Source: Polyangiaceae bacterium (GTDB taxonomy: Bacteria; Myxococcota_A; Polyangia; Polyangiales; Polyangiaceae). From it: a stretch of DNA of 64,000 bases. The translations under genes and the position numbers were made by a program. How positions within the stretch are numbered: the first letter of the stretch is position 1; each line of letters begins with the position of its first letter. The stretch spans positions 1 through 64,000 of the forward strand of contig JAICQL010000010.1 in NCBI GenBank assembly GCA_025937895.1, in the 5' to 3' direction. Of the stretch, positions 44,743 through 53,433 are shown piece after piece. The notes beneath the pieces are model-generated. The model was not told the origin of the DNA and did no database searches. It saw nothing but the letters and a program-made list of their open reading frames with translations.

Positions 44743-46113
44743 ATGTCGTCCACTCGCCCCGTGCTCGAGAAGAGCCTCTGGAGCCTGGCCTGGCCGCTGT
44801 TCTGGAGCCTGCTGCTCAGCTTCGCGCTCAACTTCGTCGATGCGTTCTTCCTGAGCCGCGTCTCCGATCGCGCCGCGGCTGCGGTGGGCGCGCTGCTGCC
44901 CGTGCTGAGCCTGACGGTGATGGTCTTTTCACCGGTGTCGCAGGCGGGCGCTAGCGTGGCCAGCCAGTTGCTGGGTGCCGGCCGCAAGGGCGACGTGCCC
45001 GCCACCTATGTGGCGCTGATCGGCCTGGACGCCGCCATGGGTCTGGCGGCTAGCGCGTGCTTCCTGGTGCTCGGCTCCTTCATCCCGCGCTGGCTCGGGC
45101 TGGAGGGCGGCATGGCGGAAGACGCCGCCACCTACCTGCGCATCGTGGGTGGTGGCCAGGTGCGCAAGGCCGTCCAGATCGGCTTCACCAACATCCTCAA
45201 CTCGCGCGGCGACACGCGCTGGGTGATGGCAGAGGCGCTGCTGACCAACGTCTTCCACATCTTCAGCAATTTCGCCTTCCTGCACTTCTTGCCGGAGTGG
45301 GGCGTACGCGGCATCGCCTGCTCCACCTTGCTCTCCCTGCTGGTGGGCATGAGCTTCACCATGCTGGTGGTGCGCTTTCACCTTGGGGTGAGCTTGCCCT
45401 GGGACACGCCGCGGGCGGTGCTGTGGGAGCGGCTGCGGCCCATCCTGCGCATCGGTCTGCCCGGCGCGGCCGAGCCGATGAGCTTTCAGGGGGCGCAGCT
45501 GGTGGTGAACACGTTCCTGATCGGGCTCGGCACGCGGGTGCTGGCTGCGCGCGTGTACGCCATGAATTTCTTCCTCATGACCACGATCTTGTGGAGCGTG
45601 GCGCTGGGCATCGCCACCCAGATCGCCATCGCCCACCGCGTGGGTGCTGCGCTGTACGAGGACGCGCAGCGCATGCTCGTGCGCTCGCTGCAGATCGCGA
45701 TCGCCGGCAACGTGCTGCTCTGCGCACTGCTCGCCCTGGTGCACCCCTGGTTGCTGCGCCTGCTCACGGATGACGCCGCCATCATTGCCGTGGCACACCC
45801 CGTGTTCTGGATCGCCCCGCTGGTGGAGGCGGGCCGCGCCGCGAACATCGTGGCCGGCGGCGCGCTGCGCTCCTGCGGTGACGCACGCTATACCGCCGTG
45901 CGGGGCTCGCTGCTCATGTGGCTGGTGGGGGTGCCCGCCGCGTACGTGCTGAGCACCACGCTAGGCCTCGGGCTGTCGGGCATCTGGCTCGCGATGGGTC
46001 TGGACGAAGGCGTGCGCGGCGTCATGAATTACCTGCGCTGGCGTTCCGGGCACTGGCGCAGTCAGCGCGTGGTCGCGCCCCTGACGGCGCAGGCGGACCC
46101 CGCCGGAGCCTGA
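44743..46113 (+). CDS. MATE family efflux transporter
   Basis: 456 aa, ATG at 44743. About 12 membrane helices in the MATE twofold pattern (LAWPLFWSLLLSFALNFVDAFFLSRV; GQVRKAVQIGFTNILNSRGDTRWVMAEALLTN; second half from ILRIGLPGAAEPMSFQ). MATE proteins export drugs or metabolites in exchange for Na+ or H+. It is placed directly behind the SpeY-like gene (probable operon), so export of a polyamine-like product is possible but not shown. Confidence 0.9.
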   Translation: MSSTRPVLEKSLWSLAWPLFWSLLLSFALNFVDAFFLSRVSDRAAAAVGALLPVLSLTVMVFSPVSQAGASVASQLLGAGRKGDVPATYVALIGLDAAMGLAASACFLVLGSFIPRWLGLEGGMAEDAATYLRIVGGGQVRKAVQIGFTNILNSRGDTRWVMAEALLTNVFHIFSNFAFLHFLPEWGVRGIACSTLLSLLVGMSFTMLVVRFHLGVSLPWDTPRAVLWERLRPILRIGLPGAAEPMSFQGAQLVVNTFLIGLGTRVLAARVYAMNFFLMTTILWSVALGIATQIAIAHRVGAALYEDAQRMLVRSLQIAIAGNVLLCALLALVHPWLLRLLTDDAAIIAVAHPVFWIAPLVEAGRAANIVAGGALRSCGDARYTAVRGSLLMWLVGVPAAYVLSTTLGLGLSGIWLAMGLDEGVRGVMNYLRWRSGHWRSQRVVAPLTAQADPAGA

Positions 46114-46313
46114 CAGCAATAACAGTCCAGAATTACTGCTTCTTTCGCTCATGTGTGGCACGCGACTGGCAGCCGCACGGCGCTGGATGGCCGCCTCATC
46201 GCCGGGGAGGGCAGGGCCCCTGCAGCTGAAGTGTCCCGGCGCGGGCCTGCGTTCCCGCGTCGGACGCGCCAAAGGCGTACCCGCGCGCCCGCGCCTGGAT
46301 TAGCTTCACGCCC

Positions 46314-47591
46314 ATGTCATCGATCACCGCAGAGGCCACAGGGCAGGGCAGGCTGAGCCCAGCCCGCCAGGCCCTGCTCCGCAAGGTGGCGGCCGAGGTC
46401 GGCACGCCCGTCTTTGTGTACGACGCAGAGATCATTCGGCGCCAGCTGCGCCGGCTGAGGGAGCATTTTCCCATCGTGCGCTTCGCGCAGAAGGCCTGCT
46501 CCAACACGCACATCTTGCGCTTGCTGCGCGAGCAGGGTGCGCTGGTGGACTGCGTGTCCGAGGGGGAGCTGGAGCGAGCGCTCGCCGCAGGCTTTCGCGG
46601 CGGCCGCGAGCCGGCAGAGATCGTGTACACCGCGGACGTTCTAACCGAGGCCTCCATCTCGCGGCTGATCTCCGAGCGCATTCCGCTCAACGCCGGCTCG
46701 GAGGACATGCTGCTGCAGCTGGGCCGGCGCAGCCCGCGCCACCCGGTGTGGCTGCGCATCAACCCCGGCTTTGGCCACGGCCACAGCAAGAAGGTCAACA
46801 CCGGGGGCGAGGCGAGCAAACACGGCATCTGGCACGAGCACCTGCCCCGTGCACTGAAGCACATCGACGAGCTGGAGCTCGACCTGGTCGGCCTGCACAT
46901 GCACATCGGCTCGGGCGTGGATTTCAACCACCTGCAGCGCGTGTGCGACGCGATGGTGGAGCAGGTGCTGGCGCTGGGGCGCGACATCCGGGCCATCTCC
47001 ACGGGCGGCGGCCTGCCCATCCCCTATCGCAGCGAGGACACGGAGCTGGACGTCGCCGCCTATGCTCGCTGCTGGCTCGAGGCCCGCCAGCGCATCGAGC
47101 GGCACCTGGGCCACCCCATCGAGCTGGAGGTCGAGCCCGGCCGCTACCTGGTCGGCGCCTCCGGCGTGCTGCTCGGCGAGGTGCGCGCTCTGAAGGACGC
47201 CGGCAAGAACCACTTCGTGCTCGTCGATGCCGGCTTCAACGATCTGATGCGCCCCGCCATGTACGGCGCCCAGCACCCGATCTCGCTGTTGCCCCGCGAT
47301 CCGGCGGACCGGGCCGGCGGGCTGCGTCCCACGATGGTCGCGGGTCCGCTGTGCGAGTCGGGCGACGTGTTCACGCAGGGCTCCGGGGGGGAGGCGTTAC
47401 CCCACCCGCTGCCACGGGCAGCCGTCGGTGACCTGCTGGTGTTGCACGATGCAGGCGCGTATGGCGCCAGCATGTCCAGCAACTACAACTCGCGCCCGCT
47501 CGCCCCCGAGGTCCTGATCGACGGCGACACGGTGCGCACCATCCGTCGCCGCCAGACCATCCAGGATCTGCTCGCGCTCGAACGAGTCTGA
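46314..47591 (+). CDS. lysA: Diaminopimelate decarboxylase
   Basis: 425 aa, ATG at 46314. The last step of lysine synthesis: PLP-dependent decarboxylation of meso-diaminopimelate. The PLP lysine is Lys60 in VRFAQKACSN; HMHIGSGVD, STGGGLPIPY, EPGRYLV, AGPLCESGDVFTQ and SSNYNSRP follow. From memory the pattern closely follows E. coli LysA, including RINPGFGHGHSKK, which most other bacterial LysA proteins lack. That points to a subfamily shared with gamma-proteobacteria, possibly by transfer. It is in the same direction as, but 200 bases behind, the MATE gene. No lysR neighbour is seen. Confidence 0.93.
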   Translation: MSSITAEATGQGRLSPARQALLRKVAAEVGTPVFVYDAEIIRRQLRRLREHFPIVRFAQKACSNTHILRLLREQGALVDCVSEGELERALAAGFRGGREPAEIVYTADVLTEASISRLISERIPLNAGSEDMLLQLGRRSPRHPVWLRINPGFGHGHSKKVNTGGEASKHGIWHEHLPRALKHIDELELDLVGLHMHIGSGVDFNHLQRVCDAMVEQVLALGRDIRAISTGGGLPIPYRSEDTELDVAAYARCWLEARQRIERHLGHPIELEVEPGRYLVGASGVLLGEVRALKDAGKNHFVLVDAGFNDLMRPAMYGAQHPISLLPRDPADRAGGLRPTMVAGPLCESGDVFTQGSGGEALPHPLPRAAVGDLLVLHDAGAYGASMSSNYNSRPLAPEVLIDGDTVRTIRRRQTIQDLLALERV

Positions 47592-47622
47592 CCGTCCACT
47601 GTGCGGGGCCGGTGGCAATGGC

Positions 47623-48546
47623 TCAAGGGGCGAAGCCGCCGGCCAGGATGTCCAGCATGGGCTCCACGAACAGCGGGGAGGTCAGCGTGAGCCAGCCAAT
47701 CGTCCACACGCGCCGCGCGAGCTGCGGCCAGCGCGCCTGGCCGAGCCGCACCTCGAGCAAGAGCAGCGGCAGCTGTGCCACGAAGAATAGCGCCATGCGC
47801 AGCGCGGGCTCGAAGCCGATTGCGGCCCAGGTGAAATACAGGTGCAACAGGGCGCTGGCCGCGAACGCCGCGAGCACGCCGAGCAAGCTGCGGCCGCGCG
47901 CCGCCAGTGGCCGGTAGAAGGTGACGAACAGCCAGCTGCCCACGATGCGGTTCCAGCGGCGTCCCCAGAACTCGCCGATCGAGGTGGAGAGGATGGGCTG
48001 CCGGTGCAGGCTGGGGGGCTGCAGCCCGCCCGAGCGATACACGAACAGGAACAGTCCGAGCGCCGCCTCCACTCCGGCGTAAGCAAAGGCCGCCCCCGCC
48101 GCGCAACGGAGCAAGAAGCCTGGCACCTTCGCGAGCTCCGGCGCCACGAAGAGCGCGAGCCACAGCGCCAGCGCCGCTGCCACGCTCCACGAGAGCGCCA
48201 CCGCCAGAGCGCGCAGCGCCACCTCCGGCCGCGGCCCGCGCTTCAGCGAGCCATCTTGCCGCAGATCGTGCAACACCAGGAGCTGCAGCACCCGGAAGCC
48301 CGCCGAGCGCGGCGTGCGGTCCCGCGCCAGGCCGATCACCTTGACCGAGACCCAGAGCAGCTCCAGCGCGATGGCGGCGCGCAGCACGCTACCCTGCTCC
48401 ACCCAGAAGGGCACCAGCAGCGCCAGGCTGGCCAGCGCGCACGCCGCCCAGCGCCGCCAGCCGGGCCCCGTGCAGAGCAAGCCCAGGAGCGCCGCAAAGC
48501 TGAAGCAGCCGGCGCTCCCGACGATCCAGGACAGTGCGGTGCTCAC
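47623..48546 (-). CDS. MBOAT / wax synthase-like acyltransferase
   Basis: 307 aa, GTG at 48546 with AGAGG upstream. A multi-helix membrane protein. The MBOAT motif TSIGEFWGRRWNRIVGSWLF (residues ~185-204) and a later His in ASALLHLYFTW form the predicted active site, as in the wax-synthase-like MBOAT_2 group. These enzymes move acyl chains onto lipids or alcohols within the membrane. Acceptor and donor are unknown. It converges with lysA and lies 130 bases after exonuclease III on the same strand. Confidence 0.85.
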   Translation of the reverse strand: MSTALSWIVGSAGCFSFAALLGLLCTGPGWRRWAACALASLALLVPFWVEQGSVLRAAIALELLWVSVKVIGLARDRTPRSAGFRVLQLLVLHDLRQDGSLKRGPRPEVALRALAVALSWSVAAALALWLALFVAPELAKVPGFLLRCAAGAAFAYAGVEAALGLFLFVYRSGGLQPPSLHRQPILSTSIGEFWGRRWNRIVGSWLFVTFYRPLAARGRSLLGVLAAFAASALLHLYFTWAAIGFEPALRMALFFVAQLPLLLLEVRLGQARWPQLARRVWTIGWLTLTSPLFVEPMLDILAGGFAP

Positions 48547-48676
48547 CGGGCGGACCTCTCGCTGAGCATCGCTGCGCCCGCTGGACTACGGCCTGCACGC
48601 CCCAACGTCAACCACGCAGCGCGCGGCCAGCACGTTGTTTCGAGCGCTTGCCGGCGCGCCGCTCCGTTCCGGGGCG

Positions 48677-49549
48677 CTACGCGCTCTTGGCCGTGTCCTT
48701 TGCCGCCGTGCGCCCCCAGCCCGCGTCGAAGGCATGTCCGGGTTCGTCCAGATCCAGCACCACGGGCGCGTGATCGGACGGCGTAGGCTTACCCTTGCGC
48801 GCCTCGCGATCGATCTCCGACCAGATCACCCGGGGCGCCAGCGGGGCGCTCACCAGCAGATGATCGATGCGCATGCCCATGTTCTTGTGAAAGCAGCCGG
48901 CGCGATAGTCCCACCAGCTGTAGCGCCCGGGCTCGGGGTGATGCAGGCGGTAGGCGTCGACCAGGCCCCAGCGTTGCAGCGCTGCAAAAGCTCCGCGCTC
49001 CGGGGCAGATACGTGGGTGCCGCCGTGGCAGCGCGCTGCGTCCCACACGTCCGCGTCCGCGGGCGCCACGTTGAAGTCGCCGCCCAGCACCAGCGCCTCG
49101 TCCGTCCGCCGCGCCTCGCGAAACCAGCGCGCCAGCCGCTCGAACCAGCTGAGCTTCAGCTGATAGTGCGGCGACTCCAGCGAGCGGCCGTTGGGGGCGT
49201 AGATGCTGGTCACCCGCACGCCCGCGCACAGCGCCGAGATCATGCGCGCCTCGGCGAACGGCTCATCATCGCCCGAATCGGGGGTGCGCGCCGGTGCCAG
49301 CGGATCGCCAAAGTTGCTGATGATCTCGCTCACGCCCACGCGGCTGGCGATGGCCACGCCGTTCCAGCGCCCCTCGCCGTGGTGCGCCAGCTCGTAGCCC
49401 AGGCGCTGGAAGCTGTCGTGCGGCGCGTCCGCGTCCGAAAGCTTGGTCTCCTGCATCAGCAGCACGTCCGGGCGCGCGCGCTCCAGCCACCACACCACCT
49501 TTTCGAAGCGGGCCTTGAGCGAGTTGACGTTCCAGGTGGCGATACGCAT
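48677..49549 (-). CDS. xthA: Exodeoxyribonuclease III (AP endonuclease)
   Basis: 290 aa, ATG at 49549 with GAGG upstream. Exonuclease/endonuclease/phosphatase fold: RIATWNVNSLKAR, LMQETKLSD (metal Glu), YAPNGR, LGGDFNVAPAD (Asp/Asn pair), and SDHAPVVLDL (catalytic Asp-His). It repairs abasic sites and removes 3' blocks in DNA. The C-terminal 20 residues are a basic tail not seen in E. coli Xth. There is no obvious operon partner. Confidence 0.93.
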   Translation of the reverse strand: MRIATWNVNSLKARFEKVVWWLERARPDVLLMQETKLSDADAPHDSFQRLGYELAHHGEGRWNGVAIASRVGVSEIISNFGDPLAPARTPDSGDDEPFAEARMISALCAGVRVTSIYAPNGRSLESPHYQLKLSWFERLARWFREARRTDEALVLGGDFNVAPADADVWDAARCHGGTHVSAPERGAFAALQRWGLVDAYRLHHPEPGRYSWWDYRAGCFHKNMGMRIDHLLVSAPLAPRVIWSEIDREARKGKPTPSDHAPVVLDLDEPGHAFDAGWGRTAAKDTAKSA

Positions 49550-49922
49550 GCGCCCCTCGTAGCAAGCCCGCGCCGGAACGGGAACGGTGGCCTTCGCTTG
49601 CGGCCTGGACTCGGCCGTTTCGCGGTGAAATGAGCGCCCGCGCAGCGGCTCGGGCGGATGGGCGGCTGTTCGTTCCGCAGCCCCGGGTGAATGCACGCGA
49701 GGGCCTTGCACTGCTCGATCGCATCTGCGCAGCCCGCGCAACGGTGTTGCACAGCTCGTGAAGGCGCGTGTTCGCGATCAGGGCGGCAGGCGCTCCGAGC
49801 TGGAGCAGCAATGCACCCGTGAGAGTCGGCGAGGCGCTGGCACGTGGCCTGCATTCCGACCTCGTCAGCGTTAAGCGCTCGTAAAGAAACGGGGGCGCGC
49901 TTTCACACTCCAGCATGAGGTT
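49550..49922. other. Intergenic region, nothing recognised
   Basis: About 370 bases between divergent genes (xthA and a CBM10-like lipoprotein). It should hold both promoters. No gene, repeat or RNA was recognised. Confidence 0.45.
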
Positions 49923-51077
49923 TTGAAATTGGGTCTCGCTTTGAACAAGTCGGCTATCGCGCTCTCGATCGGCGGCATCGCCCTGCTCGCTGCTTGCAGC
50001 GGCGAGCCATTGCTCAGCCATCCCGAGGCCAAAGATTACTCCCTCGATCGCGCCGCCGCGGAGGAGGAGGGCGTGGTGCTCGGCACCACCTGGGAAGCGC
50101 TCTCGTACCCGGTCTGCATGTATCCCTGGTCGGATCCGGATCGTGATGGCTGGGGCTGGGAGTTCAATCGCTCCTGCATCGTCAACGCTCCGCAGCAGGC
50201 TCCGACCTTTCCCTATTGCCAGAGCGCCGCATCCGATCCCGATGGCGACGGCTGGGGCTGGGAGAATTACCGCTCGTGTATCGTCAATCGCTCTGGCAGC
50301 ACGAGCGGTGGCTCGAGCGGCTCTGGCTCGAGCGGTGGCTCGACGGGTGGCTGGAGCGGCGGCTCCAGCTCCACCACTTGCCAGAACCCGGAGGGTACGC
50401 ACTCCGTCATGGCGGCCCTGGCAGTGGCTGCCGCCAACGAGCTCGGGCGCTGGCAGCCGGTGCAGGACTTTGCCATCGGCAGGATGGGCCCGCACGAGGC
50501 GCTGGTGCTGAGCTCCACCGGCAAGGCGCGCTGCGGCTCTTGCACCAACATCCAGGCCCTGCTCGACCTGCAGAAGGAAGAGGTGACGAACAAGGTGTAC
50601 CTGCCGGGCAACGTGTTGCTGTCGCCCGCAGCGCTGCGCAGCCGCATGGTGGCCAAGTATCGCGACCAGCAGGGCTGCGAGCGCCAGCCCTCGAACGGCG
50701 GCACCACCAACTGCCCGGCGGAGCAGCACCAGCTCATCTTCCAGCGCTCGGAGGCGGGCGGCTGCGACACCAACTACTACTTCGTGGCGAAGAAGAGCGA
50801 CGGCACCTCGCTGCAGTATCCCCAGCAGCTCAAGAACAAGCTGCTGTGGGTGGATCGCGAGAACCCCTACGTGCAGTTCCAGAGCGTCGGCGAGGTCGTC
50901 TCGATCGATCCCACGTACGGCCTGAACGACGGGGGCTCGACCAGCACGGGCTCGTGCAACACTGCCTGCGTCAAGATGACCACGACCAATGTCAGCAACC
51001 AGTGCTGCTCCTGCAACGGTAAGACAAAGTCTTTCAAGCGCACCACCTGGAACCCCAACACGTATCTCTGCCAGTGA
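49923..51077 (+). CDS. Lipoprotein with two CBM10-like repeats
   Basis: 384 aa from the TTG at 49923; the TTG at 49929 has better spacing to GAGG at 49917-49920. A lipobox (GGIALLAACSG) is followed by two repeats of about 30 residues (YPVC...DGWGWEFNRSCIVN and FPYC...DGWGWENYRSCIVN) like CBM10 cellulose-binding modules. A Gly/Ser linker then leads to a ~210-residue domain with paired Cys and a Cys-rich tail (CNTACVKM...CCSC...YLC). It probably binds polysaccharide at the cell surface. The catalytic nature of the C-terminal domain is unknown. Confidence 0.75.
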   Translation: MKLGLALNKSAIALSIGGIALLAACSGEPLLSHPEAKDYSLDRAAAEEEGVVLGTTWEALSYPVCMYPWSDPDRDGWGWEFNRSCIVNAPQQAPTFPYCQSAASDPDGDGWGWENYRSCIVNRSGSTSGGSSGSGSSGGSTGGWSGGSSSTTCQNPEGTHSVMAALAVAAANELGRWQPVQDFAIGRMGPHEALVLSSTGKARCGSCTNIQALLDLQKEEVTNKVYLPGNVLLSPAALRSRMVAKYRDQQGCERQPSNGGTTNCPAEQHQLIFQRSEAGGCDTNYYFVAKKSDGTSLQYPQQLKNKLLWVDRENPYVQFQSVGEVVSIDPTYGLNDGGSTSTGSCNTACVKMTTTNVSNQCCSCNGKTKSFKRTTWNPNTYLCQ

Positions 51078-51091
51078 GGTAGTGCGCCGCG

Positions 51092-51114
51092 GGCGGCCGC
51101 ATGAAGCGGCCGCC
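51092..51114. terminator. Perfect 9-bp hairpin between convergent genes
   Basis: GGCGGCCGC (51092-51100), loop ATGAA, then GCGGCCGCC (51106-51114). It lies between the lipoprotein stop and the truncated kinase, so it may end transcription on both strands. There is no U-tract. Confidence 0.5.
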
Positions 51115-51144
51115 TGCGCTGTTGCCCTGCTCGGTGTCGTGAGC

Positions 51145-51615
51145 TCAGCCGTTCGGGCGTAGCCGCCCGCGATCGAGCCGCACGCTGCCCGGCACCTGCA
51201 GGGGGCCGCGCGCTCGCTGGCGCAGGGCGATGCCGCCGGCATGCTGCTGCCACCAGGCCGCACACAGCTCTGCCGTCCACTTGCCCGCGTCCTGGCAGGC
51301 GTCCAGCTCGGCGCGTAGCGCGCGGGCGCTCGCGGGGCGCTCCGCTGGCGCCTTCGCCAGGCAGCGCAGCACCAGCGCCTCCAGATCGGCGGGCACTGCT
51401 CGCTCCAGCCGCTGGCTCGGCGGCACGGGTGCCTCGTGCAGCTGGCGCATGCCGATCTCCAGCAGGTTCTTGCCCGGAAAGGGCGGGCTGCCGGCGAGCA
51501 GGAAATAGCCGAGCGCGCCCAGCGAATACAGATCGCTGGAGCTCGTACGCGGGATCGCTCTGAGAGGAGCTGAGGGGCAGGGGGGGCGCCACGGGGGGCG
51601 GAGCCTAGAACGCAA
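51145..51615 (-). pseudogene. C-terminal remnant of a Ser/Thr protein kinase
   Basis: The - strand frame from about 51550 to 51145 encodes only the end of a Hanks-type kinase: SDLYSLGALGYFLLAGSPPFPGKN, then LEALVLRCLAKAPAERPASARALRAEL. The nucleotide-binding loop, lysine, HRD and DFG motifs are absent, and the ~25 residues upstream (Pro/Arg-rich) are unrelated. The sequence up to the next gene at 51792 contains no kinase code, so the 5' part has been lost, probably by deletion. It is unlikely to be functional. Confidence 0.75.
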
Positions 51616-51791
51616 CGTAAAGCTGGGCGATAGCTGGCGAATGACATCGAACGAGTCAGCGCCGGTTGCATAAATGTCGAATACTTGCCGGCGGTTGCCT
51701 GGCAGGTGGAGCGGGCGCGCGGACTCTGGGGTCCTCGAGCTCGAGGGCTATTCAGCCTCGCGCGACCGTCCGTTGCTGCCGGGGGGGAGCA

Positions 51792-52379
51792 ATGGCTATG
51801 GAAAATACGGTCGAAGGCAAGCTCAAGGGCGCTGGTGGGGCCATTGGTGACGGCACGCTGATCGGCGGTGCGGCGCCGCGCTTCGACCCCATGGGGGTGA
51901 GGATCTTTCGCCGCGACTTTGCCTCTTCTTACGGCTGGTGGGGCAACGTCGCGGTGGTGCTCGGCAGGCAGCCGCCGGACGCGGCGCACGTGGCCAACTA
52001 CCGCGAGTGCGTGACCGAGCTGCACAAGCTCTATCCGCGCGGTGTGGGCCTGATCACCGTGGTCCACGACACCTCTGCGCCGAGCCAAGCTGGGCGTGAG
52101 GCCATGATCAAGATGTTCAAGGAGATCTGGCCGCTGATGAGCGCCGCGCTGTTCGTGCCCAATGCCGAGGGCTTCAAGGCGGCCATGTTGCGCAGCGTGA
52201 TGGGCGGGCTGATCCTCGCCACCGGACAGCGCGATCGAGTGCGGGTGGCGCGCTCGCTCAGCGACGGGCTGCCCTGGTTCCTGCACAAGGTCATGGGCCC
52301 CGACGAGGCGCTGCGCCAGCTGCAGCACCTGCAGTGGGGTATCGAGCGATTCTGCGAGACCGAGAGCGAGCGGCAGTAG
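51792..52379 (+). CDS. Uncharacterised 195-aa protein
   Basis: ATG at 51792, with a second in-frame ATG at 51798 that has better spacing to GGGGGAG. A mixed alpha/beta protein: FRRDFASSYGWWGNVAVVLG, a helix, VGLITVVHDTSAPSQAGREA, then SAALFVPNAEGFKAAMLRSV. This rhythm recalls STAS/SpoIIAA-like domains seen in Myxococcota, but I cannot assign a family. No membrane segment or signal. The neighbours are a truncated kinase and the DUF4388 gene, so a regulatory role is conceivable. Confidence 0.7.
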   Translation: MAMENTVEGKLKGAGGAIGDGTLIGGAAPRFDPMGVRIFRRDFASSYGWWGNVAVVLGRQPPDAAHVANYRECVTELHKLYPRGVGLITVVHDTSAPSQAGREAMIKMFKEIWPLMSAALFVPNAEGFKAAMLRSVMGGLILATGQRDRVRVARSLSDGLPWFLHKVMGPDEALRQLQHLQWGIERFCETESERQ

Positions 52380-52418
52380 GGCTCGCCGCGCGGCGGCGGG
52401 CTGCGCCGTGCTGCGGCG

Positions 52419-53387
52419 CTACTTGCTCTGGTGTCGCGCCGGCGGAGGAGGGGTGAGCGCGCTCGACACCTTGTTGCCCAGCCAGGCCGCCGCCGGAAGA
52501 GACAAGAGGTGGCTCACCGCGTTCAGCGCGCGCCGCGAGGGCCCGGAGCGATGATCCAGCCAGCTCGGCCCCTCCGGCGTGGCGCGAACGAGCGCGGCCG
52601 CGGCCAGCTCCGCAGCGGGCGCGTCCACCAGCGCTCCCCGAGCGAGCAGCTGCTGGAGCGCCTGCAGCGTCTCCAGATCTCCGAGCGGGCTCAGCTCCAG
52701 CACCTCGCCCAGGAGCCGCGGCGCCGCGAAGTAGCCCGACAGCGCGCGCTCCGGCTCGCTTGCGGTCGTGGCTTCACTGCTGACCTGCAGCGCGCGCTGC
52801 TCGCCGCCCAGCGCGCCGAGCAGGCGCGCGCACTCGTCTTTGCGCCGTGCCGCCTCGAGCAGCAGCTGCTGGGTGGAGCAGGCAATGACCTGCGGCCGCT
52901 GGCTCTCCTGCAGCTCTGCCAGCAAGGTGCCGCGCTCCCAGCCGAGCAAGCGATACGCCGCCAGCTCGCCCGACAGAGGACCGCACACGGCGTCGATGAC
53001 AGTGCCCGCCGAGCACCACAGCTGCCCGCGCGCGCCCTCGTTCGTCACCATCAGCACTGCGCTCTTGCCTGTCAGCTCGAACAGCTGCAGCAGATCGGCC
53101 ATGGCCAGCTCGCTGAGGCTGCCCGAAAACAATGCACCGCTCAGCGCCTCCGCGGGCGCGCCGCGCACCATTAGGCGCTGGCGCAGCTGCTCGTCAAAGG
53201 CCAGCAGCGCAGTGCGCCTGCAGCTCTGCAGCCACTCACTCAGCGCACTGCGGCTCAGGCCCAGCTGCCGCCGCGCTCCTTCGAGCCGCAGCTTGCCCGC
53301 GAGCACTCGATTGAACAGCACCAGCTTGCGGGCATCCTCGTCCGCGGGGCTGCGCCGCGGCCGGGTCTGCGGGCTGAGGTTTTTCAT
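52419..53387 (-). CDS. Helix-turn-helix protein with DUF4388 (PATAN) domain
   Basis: 322 aa from the ATG at 53387. Residues ~20-75 form a helix-turn-helix (LVLFNRVLAGKLRLEGARRQ, LGLSRSALSEWL). Residues ~85-190 are a DUF4388/PATAN domain (FSGSLSELAMADLLQLFELT, GQLWCSAGTVIDAVCGPLSG, LGWERGTLLAEL). The C-terminal 130 residues are helical and Ala/Leu-rich. DUF4388 proteins are often linked to response regulators in Myxococcota. It may regulate transcription or signalling; the target is unknown. Confidence 0.8.
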   Translation of the reverse strand: MKNLSPQTRPRRSPADEDARKLVLFNRVLAGKLRLEGARRQLGLSRSALSEWLQSCRRTALLAFDEQLRQRLMVRGAPAEALSGALFSGSLSELAMADLLQLFELTGKSAVLMVTNEGARGQLWCSAGTVIDAVCGPLSGELAAYRLLGWERGTLLAELQESQRPQVIACSTQQLLLEAARRKDECARLLGALGGEQRALQVSSEATTASEPERALSGYFAAPRLLGEVLELSPLGDLETLQALQQLLARGALVDAPAAELAAAALVRATPEGPSWLDHRSGPSRRALNAVSHLLSLPAAAWLGNKVSSALTPPPPARHQSK

Positions 53388-53433
53388 CACCCGGCACTGA
53401 CGGCTCGGCGCACGTGGCGCTGAAGTGTGGCAT

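Noticed and set aside
50290-50380. Apparent DNA repeat of GGCTCGAGCGG type
   Set aside because: It simply encodes the Gly/Ser linker of the CBM10-like lipoprotein.
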